A stretch of DNA of 8,138 nt from Acidobacteriota bacterium (GCA_019239815.1 JAFAZL010000618.1:1-8138); one strand, 5' to 3'. Counted from the first letter of the stretch, positions 1-6,034 are shown. The notes: generated by a model not told the origin, from the letters alone. Translations and numbers: made by a program.

Positions 1-32
1 CATCCGATGAATTCCAAGTTTGAGGGAAGAAC

Positions 33-266
33 ATGAACGAACTACTTCAACGCAAGAAAGATTTAAAGCCACGCATTGCATTGCTGAGCGACGAACTGAA
101 GCAACACAAGGCGAGAGTCGAGAATCTAGAGGAACGAATCAAGTTCCTAGAAAGCGACCTGCGAGACGTTCTCGACGCGATTCGAATTGCAGAGAACAAG
201 CAAAGAAAAGGTCCTGCACCAGACGTTGAGACGGTGCGGAATGTGGAATGGGTTCCCTGCGGGTGA
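33..266 (+). CDS. Small coiled-coil protein (77 aa), function unknown
   Basis: The protein is short and highly charged. Residues 1 to about 58 read as one long helix with heptad-like spacing of Leu and Ile (LLQRKKDL, IALLSDEL, VENLEERIKFLESDLRDVL), followed by a short Lys/Pro-rich tail. ATG at 33 is preceded by a purine-rich GAGGGAAGA at 22-30, a close but acceptable ribosome site. It lies 16 bases before the next gene and about 390 bases upstream of the capsid gene, where phages often place scaffold, decoration or head-completion genes. A coiled coil of this size could serve as a small scaffold or oligomerisation factor, but that is inference from position only. I recognise no family. A long antisense frame covers the same bases but has no ribosome site. 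Confidence 0.72.
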   Translation: MNELLQRKKDLKPRIALLSDELKQHKARVENLEERIKFLESDLRDVLDAIRIAENKQRKGPAPDVETVRNVEWVPCG

Positions 267-282
267 ACCGGAAAGGAGAAAC

Positions 283-552
283 ATGCAAGTTGCTGAGATG
301 CGTTCTTCGATTGATACGGAGAACAAGCAGAAAGGCAGGCCCGAACTTCCGTCAACAGCGCCAGCGTGGGTAGTTCGCTCAATCTATGAACGTCGCCACG
401 GATTGCCACTGACAGCACTTCCAGCGGACGTGTTGAATCGCGCAGACGAAGCTCGCAGAGCACGATTGCAGCGTGCGCTGGATGAGATAGCGGCAGAAGA
501 GTCAGCCGAAGTGCGGCGACTCCGCGATAGGTACACGAACCTGTTCAGCTAA
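283..552 (+). CDS. Small helical protein (89 aa), function unknown
   Basis: The start at 283 is chosen over the in-frame ATG at 187 for two reasons. AAAGGAG at 272-278 sits five bases before 283, a strong site, and starting at 187 would overlap the 33-266 gene by 80 bases and add an uncharacteristic N-terminus. Residues 1-25 look disordered and polar. About residues 27-35 (PAWVVRSIY) may form a short strand or helix. Residues 50-85 are an amphipathic charged helix rich in Arg, Ala and Glu, ending RLRDRYTNLFS. It follows the 33-266 coiled-coil gene by 16 bases and probably shares its transcript, 105 bases ahead of the capsid gene. No family is recognised. A role in head assembly is suggested only by position. 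Confidence 0.72.
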   Translation: MQVAEMRSSIDTENKQKGRPELPSTAPAWVVRSIYERRHGLPLTALPADVLNRADEARRARLQRALDEIAAEESAEVRRLRDRYTNLFS

Positions 553-657
553 GAAGTTTCCCCGTGACATCTCCGTTGCGGTGAAGGCGCGGTGATGCAG
601 CGCGGTGCTCTTGATGTGTCTGCATCAGAAAAAAAAACCAAAGGAAAGTGAATTGAA
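553..657 (+). promoter_or_regulatory. Capsid-gene leader with hairpin and A9 tract
   Basis: This 105-base spacer contains a perfect 8-bp inverted repeat, TGATGCAG (593-600) with CTGCATCA (620-627), around a 19-base loop. It is followed by nine A residues at 629-637 and then the capsid ribosome site AAGGAAAG (641-648). The A-run lies on the + strand after the hairpin, so this is not an intrinsic terminator for rightward transcription. On the other strand the T-run precedes the hairpin, so it is not one there either. A 5' stabilising hairpin plus an unstructured A-rich ribosome landing area in front of a highly expressed gene is a reasonable reading. I see no convincing -35/-10 pair here. Confidence 0.45.
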
Positions 658-1806
658 ATGAATCTAGTAGAACAGCGTGCTGCATTGCAGACGCAGATTG
701 ACGGTTTGCTCAGCAAGCCGAGTATGACCGCGACGGAACGCAAGCAGTGCGATGCGCTGCTCAGCAAGGTCGCAGACATCCGCGCACAAGAAGCGCGACA
801 GGCACGGCTTGACGCCGCGTTGCAAGAGACTCGCGGAGAACGCGAAGCAGACTCCCCGGAGTATCGCGCAGCGAAACACGAGAGTGAGTTTGGGCGTTAC
901 GCACTTGGACAAGGCCCGGATGCGGCTTTGGTGACCCTACGCGTGGACGGCAAGCAGGTTAGAACGTATACACCTATGAGCATTCCGGGCGTGCCGATGC
1001 CTGAAGGTTTTCTGTCTGCATATCGTGAAGCTCTCAAGAGTTTCGTTGGTATCCGCGAAGCTGGTGCTGCCATCATCACCACGCAGAACGGCGACAACCT
1101 GAAGAACCCTTTCAGCGACGATACCGCGAACGTCGGTGAACGATTGAATGAGAACGACTTGGCAAGTTTGGCGAATCCGACGCTGAACAAAACCGAGTTC
1201 ATCGCGTACAACTACGGCAGCAAAGGCGTGCAGTACAGTGTGCCGCTGCTACGCGACGCTGGTATTGATGTGACGGAGTATCTACGAAACATCTTCGCAA
1301 AGCGTATCGGTCGCATCACCAACACTGAATTCACGAACGGTGCTGTTGGCGGACCTGCTGGTGTCATTCCGTCCATCACTAACGTGCAGACCAGCGCCTC
1401 GGCAACGGCAGTGACGGTCGCTGAGATTGTCGGTTTGCAGAATCTTGACGAAGGGTACTTGAACGGCAGCGTGTACATGTTCTCGCCCGGCGTGGAACGC
1501 ACGTTGCGAGCAATGGTCAACGCTGATGGTTTGCCTATCTTCCCGGAGATGAGAAGTGGTCGAGTGCTGGCAGGGTATCCCTACGTACTCAACGTGGACA
1601 TGCCTACATCGCTGACTGCCAGTGCGAAGACGGTCGTGTTCGGAAACTTCAACCGTGGTGTTGCCATCCGCGAAGTTGTGCCGACCTTGCTTGTCAGCAA
1701 AGAGCGGTACGCGGAGTTTCGCTTGATGTACAGCGTTCTCTTCCATCGGCAGGATTGCCAAGTCACTGATGCGAAGGCGTTGAACGTTCTTCAGCAACAC
1801 AGCTAA
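658..1806 (+). CDS. HK97-family phage major capsid protein (382 aa)
   Basis: This is the main shell subunit of a tailed-phage head. Residues 1 to about 65 form a charged helical segment (ALQTQIDGLLSK, CDALLSKVADIRAQEARQARL) matching the N-terminal scaffold-like delta region of the HK97 fold. The capsid domain follows: IPGVPMPEGFLSAYREALKS (109-128), NPFSDDTANVGERLNEN (150-166), then a stretch ending VQYSVPLLRDAGIDVTEYL (191-209). The N/A/I-rich segment around TEFTNGAVGGPAGVI (223-237) and the C-terminal VVFGNFNRGVAIREV (326-340) with FRLMYSVLFHRQDCQV (354-369) are also typical. About 380 aa is normal for the family. ATG at 658 has AAGGAAAG at 641-648. In many relatives the N-terminal region is removed by a prohead protease; none is seen in this window. 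An unusually strong terminator follows, and the next gene is the tape measure. Confidence 0.93.
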   Translation: MNLVEQRAALQTQIDGLLSKPSMTATERKQCDALLSKVADIRAQEARQARLDAALQETRGEREADSPEYRAAKHESEFGRYALGQGPDAALVTLRVDGKQVRTYTPMSIPGVPMPEGFLSAYREALKSFVGIREAGAAIITTQNGDNLKNPFSDDTANVGERLNENDLASLANPTLNKTEFIAYNYGSKGVQYSVPLLRDAGIDVTEYLRNIFAKRIGRITNTEFTNGAVGGPAGVIPSITNVQTSASATAVTVAEIVGLQNLDEGYLNGSVYMFSPGVERTLRAMVNADGLPIFPEMRSGRVLAGYPYVLNVDMPTSLTASAKTVVFGNFNRGVAIREVVPTLLVSKERYAEFRLMYSVLFHRQDCQVTDAKALNVLQQHS

Positions 1807-1823
1807 AGAGCAAGACACTAACC

Positions 1824-1865
1824 GGGCCGAAAGAAGCACGAAGCTTCTTCCGGCCCATTCTTTTT
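1824..1865 (+). terminator. Intrinsic terminator after capsid gene
   Basis: The hairpin pairs GGGCCG (1824-1829) with CGGCCC (1851-1856), then after one A-C mismatch AAGAAGC (1831-1837) with GCTTCTT (1843-1849), around the 5-base loop ACGAA. It is followed by ATTC and five T. The result is 13 paired bases with a GC-rich base and a T-run, a classic rho-independent terminator. It starts 17 bases after the capsid stop and ends 29 bases before the tape measure start. It should cap capsid mRNA and reduce, but presumably not abolish, transcription into the tape measure gene. Confidence 0.9.
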
Positions 1866-1894
1866 CAGACACAACAGAAAACTAAGGTAAACAC

Positions 1895-4321
1895 ATGGCT
1901 ATCAGTCTGGGTTCTTTGAGAGTCGATTTGTTCGCAAACACTGCCGGTTTCACCGAGGGCATGAACAAGGCGACCTACGAAGGTAGGAAGGCTGCGAAAG
2001 AGATTCACTCTTCGTTCGCTGATATGGGCGAGAAGATTGACGCCTCACTTTCGTCGGCATTCGGCACACTTGGAGAGTTTGGCTCAGTGATGAATGAGCT
2101 TTCCAAGAGCATCTCTGAATCCTTCGAAGGTATCGGAGAGAGTTCGAACAAAGTGGCCGCTGCCGTAACCGCACTTGGTGGTCTTGCTGCGGCAGGAATT
2201 GCTGCCGCTGCTGGTCTAGCAGTGCTCGCCAAAGAAGGCGCGGAAGTCACAGAGCATCTGTCCCAAGTGTCCCAGAAGACTGGCATCTCGGTCGGTCAAC
2301 TTCAAGTCTTAGAAGCGGCAGGTGCGTCCGTTGGCCTTTCGTTGGATGACATGGTGGCGGGCTTCAGGAAGTTTGACCAAGCCATTACCGGCAATGGGAG
2401 ACATGCGAGCGAAGCACAGAGCGTGCTGAAAGCTCTGGGCATCACAGCGAAAGACAACAGAGAAGCCCTGCTTCAGGCCGCTGATGCGTTCAAGGGAATG
2501 GAAGACGGTCCACAGAAGGCTGCCGATGCAGTCGCGCTGTTCGGCAAGTCTGGATTGCAATTGATTCCATTCCTGAACAAAGGCCGCGACGGTATCGAAG
2601 AGTTTCAGGATGCAGTCAACACGTTCGGCCCGGTAATCACCAACGAAGGAATCAAGAACACCGAAGAGTGGAAAGTCTCAGTCGAGAAGTTGTCACTCGC
2701 ATGGCAGAACTTGGAAGTCACACTTTCTGAACATGTGCTTCCAGCGTTGACCAAAGCCACGACCGGGATTGCTGGTTTGGTTCGCGGTGCGTCCGTCATC
2801 ATCGGCGCGGTTGGAGCAGCAAGCGATGCAGCGGATAAAGGCGACAGGATTAACGATGCAGTCGCTGCATACCTTGAGATGCGAAAGGCAGAAACCGGTG
2901 CGGACAAAGACAGCGAAGCCGCGCTGCAACGTAAGAACGAAGCGATTCAAGCCTTCAAGGAGCACTACAAAGAAGTCTTCGAACTTGAGAAGGCCGGTGG
3001 TCAGGCCGCGCTTGCGCTGTCCCAGACGCAGGAGAAAATCACCGCTGCCATTCAGCAAGAAGACTTCAAGACGGCGGCACGGCTAGAATCCACGCTGCCG
3101 ACATTGCAGGCAGCCGCTGATGCAGAAGCAAAGCGCTCGGCGCATGCGAAGCAGTTGGCCGCGACCTACGCAGCCATCGAAGCAGGCTTTGCGAAGGGTT
3201 CACCAAGACCGCTGCGCACGTTCAAACCGGCTGACCCAACGAAGGGCATTGAAGCTCTATTCGGTCCACAGACCAAGAATCCCTTGGAAGGTGCACCGGA
3301 CTTGGGCAATCTTCAGTTCGCTGACCTGTCGCACGCAATGGATGGGCTGGTGAAAGACACCACGCTTGGCAAGCAAGCTCTGGATGACTTCTATTCGAAG
3401 TGGGATACCACTTCGCACGGAACCGCTGAGAGTATTACGAAAGATTACGCTCAGCAGTTGTCTGCGTTCATGGCTCTGTTAGACCGGCAGCAAATCTCCC
3501 AGCAACAGTACGATGACGTTCGGCTAAAGCTAGAAAGCAATCTGCAACTTGCTTTGAAGAAGCTTCGTGAAGACAACGGCGCTTCCACGTGGAAGGATGC
3601 GTGGCAGGATGCGTTCGCAAAAATCGAAGCGAGTGGCCGAGACTTCGCACGGTCCATCACCGATGACATCGGTGGTGCCATCGAAAGCTTGAACCAATCG
3701 CTTGCGAAGTTCGCCGTGACCGGCCAGAGCTTGAGTCTGGAGAAAATCGGCCAGAGTCTCGGTGAGAACTTGTTTTCATCGGTGCTGAAGAAGGGCGAAA
3801 GCAGTCTCTTCAGTTCACTCGGTGGCCTGTTCGGACTGGATTCATCCAAGCCTGACGGTTCAAGTGCTCAGAACGCACTTTGGGTGCAGTTTGCTGGCAG
3901 CAACTTGGCCGGTGCCGGTGCTGGCATCGGCTCACTGCCTCTGGGTTCGTGGAATCCGGTGAACATCGTCGGCTCTGCTGGCAACTCCAACATTGGGTCA
4001 GCGCTGAGTGGACTCGGAAGTGTTGTTGGCAATGCTTTCAAGTCTGTCGGTTCGTTCTTCGGCGGGTTCTTGGCCGGTGGTGGCGACACTCAACCGGGTA
4101 AAGCCTACATCGTCGGTGAGAAGCGGCCTGAACTGTTCATTCCGGGTCAATCGGGTCGCGTTGTTCCTAACGTGCCAATGAGCGACGGGCAGAACATATC
4201 CGTGGTGAATCACTTCACCATCAACACACCGGATGCGGACAGCTTCAGACGTTCGCAAGGTCAAATCAGTTCAGCAATGGGTGCAGCCGCACAACGCGGT
4301 ATGGCCCGAAACGGACGTTAA
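1895..4321 (+). CDS. Phage tail tape measure protein (808 aa)
   Basis: This protein sets tail length in long-tailed phages and takes part in DNA passage. The N-terminus, LGSLRVDLFANTAGFTEGM (5-23), is the usual opening of this family. A hydrophobic Ala/Gly/Leu segment at about 87-112 is the expected membrane-active stretch. The segment MEDGPQKAADAVALFGKSG (202-220), followed by LIPFLNKG, is a conserved tape-measure motif. Residues about 320-430 are a long charged helical region. Near the C-terminus, GGGDTQPGKAYIVGEKRPEL (728-747) then FIPGQSGRVVPN is the hallmark ending seen in lambda gpH-like proteins. By the rule of roughly 0.15 nm per residue, 808 aa would fit a tail of about 120 nm, which is inference. 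ATG at 1895 has AAGG (1884-1887) seven bases upstream. It follows the capsid gene with no connector, tail-tube or chaperone genes between them. Confidence 0.93.
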   Translation: MAISLGSLRVDLFANTAGFTEGMNKATYEGRKAAKEIHSSFADMGEKIDASLSSAFGTLGEFGSVMNELSKSISESFEGIGESSNKVAAAVTALGGLAAAGIAAAAGLAVLAKEGAEVTEHLSQVSQKTGISVGQLQVLEAAGASVGLSLDDMVAGFRKFDQAITGNGRHASEAQSVLKALGITAKDNREALLQAADAFKGMEDGPQKAADAVALFGKSGLQLIPFLNKGRDGIEEFQDAVNTFGPVITNEGIKNTEEWKVSVEKLSLAWQNLEVTLSEHVLPALTKATTGIAGLVRGASVIIGAVGAASDAADKGDRINDAVAAYLEMRKAETGADKDSEAALQRKNEAIQAFKEHYKEVFELEKAGGQAALALSQTQEKITAAIQQEDFKTAARLESTLPTLQAAADAEAKRSAHAKQLAATYAAIEAGFAKGSPRPLRTFKPADPTKGIEALFGPQTKNPLEGAPDLGNLQFADLSHAMDGLVKDTTLGKQALDDFYSKWDTTSHGTAESITKDYAQQLSAFMALLDRQQISQQQYDDVRLKLESNLQLALKKLREDNGASTWKDAWQDAFAKIEASGRDFARSITDDIGGAIESLNQSLAKFAVTGQSLSLEKIGQSLGENLFSSVLKKGESSLFSSLGGLFGLDSSKPDGSSAQNALWVQFAGSNLAGAGAGIGSLPLGSWNPVNIVGSAGNSNIGSALSGLGSVVGNAFKSVGSFFGGFLAGGGDTQPGKAYIVGEKRPELFIPGQSGRVVPNVPMSDGQNISVVNHFTINTPDADSFRRSQGQISSAMGAAAQRGMARNGR

Positions 4322-4331
4322 AAACAAATCG

Positions 4332-4368
4332 GCCCGGCTCCTCTTCGCGGAGTGGCCGGGCTTCTTTT
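4332..4368 (+). terminator. Intrinsic terminator after tape measure gene
   Basis: GCCCGGC (4332-4338) pairs with GCCGGGC (4355-4361). The stem continues through a T-G wobble and partial pairing of CTC (4341-4343) with GAG (4350-4352) toward a UUCG-containing loop. The T-rich tail TTCTTTT follows at 4362-4368. The hairpin begins 10 bases after the tape measure stop and ends 30 bases before the next start, the same layout as the terminator after the capsid gene. Confidence 0.87.
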
Positions 4369-4398
4369 CGCACTGAAAATCAAATCCGAGAGAACACA

Positions 4399-4776
4399 AT
4401 GGAACGCGAAATTTTTGCTCCGTGGGAGTTGGAGCACGCTGATGCTATTCACGCTGCACAGCCGGTGAAGGATGACCTAGAAATCTCAGCGACACCCAAG
4501 CTTCTTCTCACACGTGCGGGCTGGCACAAGAGATGGCGGCAAGTGTTTGTGGCAGACTCCGATGCCCGTGAAGTTGGGAAGTATTGGAACACCGGAGAGG
4601 CAAAGTTTTTGTTTTCGGAGAATCAGACCGCACCCACGCGACAAACACGCAGACAGTGGGAAAATCAGGGCAGGCGTGTGACCGTCAGCAATTCGAAGGC
4701 AGAGAAAGTTCCTTCGCGGCATGACAGCACGCACGTTGTTCACGTCTTCACCGTTGAACAGACGGAACCAATCTAG
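4399..4776 (+). CDS. Unknown phage protein (125 aa)
   Basis: I do not recognise this protein. It is polar and charged, with no signal peptide or membrane segment. The N-terminal third is acidic (MEREIFAPWELEHADAIHAA). The centre is basic and aromatic (AGWHKRWRQVFVADSDAREVGKYW, about residues 40-63). A Gln/Arg/Thr-rich linker follows at about 74-92, and the end is beta-like (HVVHVFTVEQ). Lying directly after the tape measure gene, it sits where distal-tail genes normally begin, but it lacks the size or Gly-rich look of such proteins. ATG at 4399 has only a weak purine site, GAGAG at 4388-4392. The gene is bracketed by terminators at 4332-4368 and 4783-4817, so it seems to be a single-gene unit reached by read-through. 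The opposite-strand frame here is a shadow. Confidence 0.7.
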   Translation: MEREIFAPWELEHADAIHAAQPVKDDLEISATPKLLLTRAGWHKRWRQVFVADSDAREVGKYWNTGEAKFLFSENQTAPTRQTRRQWENQGRRVTVSNSKAEKVPSRHDSTHVVHVFTVEQTEPI

Positions 4777-4782
4777 AACACC

Positions 4783-4817
4783 AAGACCCTGCCGCTCAAT
4801 GAGTAGCAGGGTCTTTT
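4783..4817 (+). terminator. Intrinsic terminator after 4399-4776 gene
   Basis: AAGACCCTGC (4783-4792) pairs perfectly over 10 bp with GCAGGGTCTT (4806-4815) around a 13-base loop, with the T-run continuing to 4817 (TTTT in all). It begins six bases after the stop codon at 4776. It closes the third gene unit and insulates the promoter at 4840-4868 from upstream transcription. Confidence 0.88.
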
Positions 4818-4839
4818 GTATTTGTGGTATGTGCGTGGC

Positions 4840-4868
4840 TTGTTTTGGGCGAGTACTTTCGTTATATT
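4840..4868 (+). promoter_or_regulatory. Sigma70-like promoter for 4898-5457 gene pair
   Basis: TTGTTT (4840-4845) and TATATT (4863-4868) are separated by exactly 17 bases. The -10 matches TATAAT at five of six positions; the -35 matches TTGACA at three of six. Transcription would start near 4875, giving a leader of about 20 bases before the ATG at 4898. It lies immediately downstream of a strong terminator, which fits an independently transcribed unit. Confidence 0.6.
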
Positions 4869-4897
4869 CTCGGCACCTTCACCGTTTAGGACCGCAC

Positions 4898-5107
4898 ATG
4901 CTCACAGGAACGCGAGTTCGTTTCACGACAGACTTTTACATCACCAACTTGCTGCCACCAAGGAATTGGGCTGGTGTCATCACTGAAGAACGAAAGTCAC
5001 TCACCGGGCAGCCCACCAAGTTCACGGTTAGATTGGATGAGCAGTATTGGAATGAAGCTTTGGACAAGGAAGTTGACGCCAAAGAAGACGAACTGATTCT
5101 TGCATGA
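4898..5107 (+). CDS. Unknown small protein (69 aa), first of an overlapping pair
   Basis: ATG at 4898 is chosen because TTTAGGA (4885-4891) lies six bases upstream and the candidate promoter ends at 4868. The frame stays open upstream, but starts near 4721-4823 would run through the preceding gene and its terminator. The protein reads MLTGTRVRFTTDFYITNLLP at its start, with a beta-rich middle (WAGVITEER, KFTVRLDEQYW) and an acidic helix at the end (LDKEVDAKEDELILA). The compact beta pattern with WAGVI and FTVRLDE resembles small SH3-like barrels, but that is only an impression. I recognise no family. Its stop overlaps the next start as ATGA (5104-5107), so translation of the two is probably coupled. 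Confidence 0.7.
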   Translation: MLTGTRVRFTTDFYITNLLPPRNWAGVITEERKSLTGQPTKFTVRLDEQYWNEALDKEVDAKEDELILA

Positions 5108-5457
5108 AAGCGAGATGGGTTTCCGAACAGCCACACCCAGAACCTGAAACTATCGGCAGAGCAATCGTAGCGTCTTGGTGGCCGATGACGTACTACTGGG
5201 TTTCAACGATTCGACTGGACACGAACAGCCCCATGTTTCGGCTTGCTGAAGCGATTAGGTCAAACAAAGAATTGAAGGATGTTCAGCGGAGTGCCGCTGA
5301 AGCCTATGTCACCAACGTCTACCGCTGCACCCGTCATGGTGCCCTGCGTGGTGACGCGGTGTATGAACGAGATTACGCGACTCTAGCTGCCGCTCAAGAG
5401 GGACACAAACAGACGCTCAAAGACTTGGCTTCCGGTAGTCTGCACTTCAATTCCTGA
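5104..5457 (+). CDS. Unknown protein (117 aa), coupled to upstream gene
   Basis: This gene starts at the ATGA overlap with the preceding gene. I see no ribosome site of its own, which fits translational re-initiation. The N-terminal part is Trp- and Tyr-rich (IVASWWPMTYYWVSTIRLDT, residues 21-40). A mostly helical, charged stretch follows (FRLAEAIRSNKELKDVQRSA), then VTNVYRCTRHGALRGDAVYE and a final helix (LAAAQEGHKQTLKDLASG). There is no membrane anchor or signal peptide, and I recognise no family. With the gene at 4898 it forms a two-gene unit with its own promoter behind a terminator, the arrangement typical of phage morons, genes carried for lysogenic or host-interaction roles. This function is inferred from layout only. 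No terminator follows. Confidence 0.72.
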   Translation: MKARWVSEQPHPEPETIGRAIVASWWPMTYYWVSTIRLDTNSPMFRLAEAIRSNKELKDVQRSAAEAYVTNVYRCTRHGALRGDAVYERDYATLAAAQEGHKQTLKDLASGSLHFNS

Positions 5458-5756
5458 GCCATGCCGACGCTCAGCCAGTCACACGCAGATGTCGCTTCAG
5501 AAACCGTTTAAAGCTCAGAGCACGGTCCAACACGACCGGTTCAAACTCCGTCAAGCCTCTTACCCCAACCCTAGTTGTGCTTCCCTGCTTCCCCTACCAG
5601 CCTGCGTGTGACACTGGATATCTTCTTGCCTGCCAAGCAGGCGGAGACTCCCTTCCAAAGGACCTACACCCTTTCGAATTTCGGTTCTACGCCACAAACT
5701 GTATGGCGACGGACGTTGACGGTGCTATAACGGACGAAGTTGTTGAGGAGAGAGCG
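5458..5756. other. Gene-free junction between phage-type and host-type genes
   Basis: I find no supportable gene in these 299 bases. The frame that opens with GTG at 5577 and runs into the DUF6496-type gene has no ribosome site, and its extra 60 residues do not fit that family. Two perfect short hairpins are present: CGGTC-CAACAC-GACCG (5523-5538) and GCCTGC-CAA-GCAGGC (5628-5642). Neither has a T-run. Between 5513 and 5549, pieces recall a tRNA: GCTCAGAGC, the 5-bp stem above, then GGTTCAAACTCC, but the D-loop and T-stem are missing. The composition is pyrimidine-rich in the middle. This is the most likely place for the right attachment site, though it cannot be proven without the left end. 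Confidence 0.5.
5723..5731 (+). promoter_or_regulatory. Possible extended -10 promoter for DUF6496 gene
   Basis: TGCTATAAC has the TG-n-TATAAC layout of an extended -10 element, and would start transcription near 5738, about 19 bases before the ATG at 5757. No good -35 lies 17 bases upstream. The nearby TTGACG (5716-5721) is too close to serve as its partner. The call is weak and rests on one motif. Confidence 0.35.
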
Positions 5757-5945
5757 ATGGCACGTTATGGCAAGGCGGCTGGCAAGAGCGTAGAGAGCGC
5801 GGTGCGACGCGAGAAAAAGGGAACGCTGAAATCGGGCAAGGGCGGTAAGGGTGGTCGAGTGAAGAGCCGAAAGCAGGCGATTGCCATCGGGCTGTCGGAA
5901 GCGCGCAAGAAGGGCGCGAAAGTGCCACGGAAGAAGTCCTCATAG
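5757..5945 (+). CDS. DUF6496-type small basic protein (62 aa)
   Basis: This is a Lys/Arg/Gly-rich small protein. It opens MARYGKAAGKSVESAVRREK, has a GTLKSGKGGKGG turn-like centre (22-33), then VKSRKQAIAIGLSEARKKGA (35-54) and VPRKK. This order matches the DUF6496 family as I know it, including the hallmark SRKQAIAIGLSEAR. The family's function is not established; its strong positive charge suggests nucleic-acid or other polyanion binding, which is inference. ATG at 5757 has the excellent site GAGGAG (5745-5750) six bases upstream, which decides it over the GTG at 5577. It sits alone, first on the host side of the phage region, with its own possible extended -10 promoter. Full family length, with no sign of damage. 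Confidence 0.85.
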   Translation: MARYGKAAGKSVESAVRREKKGTLKSGKGGKGGRVKSRKQAIAIGLSEARKKGAKVPRKKSS

Positions 5946-6034
5946 CCGCGAACGAGCGAAGCGGGAAGAACACAAACAAACTGGCAGACGCGGTCGCTCC
6001 GCCATCGGAGCAACAACTTACGATGAGGTTCGAG

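Larger units (their letters stand above)
1..5457 (+). mobile_element. Prophage-like structural region (left end outside window)
   Basis: All genes from the left edge to 5457 lie on the + strand and are closely packed. Two are clear tailed-phage hallmarks: an HK97-fold major capsid protein and a tape measure protein. The others are small and unrecognised, as is usual in phage genomes. Starts share a style: a short purine-rich site, then an A-rich stretch ending in 'ac' or 'aca' directly before ATG (33, 283, 1895, 4399). Host-type genes begin at about 5757, so the right boundary probably lies in 5458-5756. No integrase, terminase, portal, protease, tail-tube, connector or lysis gene is visible here. 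Whether this is an intact prophage, a remnant or a domesticated particle cassette cannot be decided from this window. Confidence 0.72.

Noticed and set aside
187..282. Upstream extension of the 283-552 gene to ATG 187
   Set aside because: It would overlap the preceding gene by 80 bases. AAAGGAG just before 283 is a far better start signal.
1282..1872. 196-codon opposite-strand frame over the capsid gene
   Set aside because: It runs antisense to an unmistakable HK97 capsid gene and across its terminator, with no independent support.
2769..3353. Alternative + frame ORFs inside the tape measure gene (2769-3086, 3120-3353)
   Set aside because: They are Arg/Ser/Gln-rich out-of-frame readings of a well-supported long coding region, without ribosome sites.
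4721..4897. Upstream extension of the 4898-5107 gene
   Set aside because: It would run through the end of the previous gene, a strong terminator and the candidate promoter. TTTAGGA before 4898 fits better.
5577..5756. N-terminal extension of the DUF6496-type gene to GTG 5577
   Set aside because: The extra 60 residues are Cys- and Pro-rich and unlike the family, and GAGGAG six bases before 5757 fixes the start.
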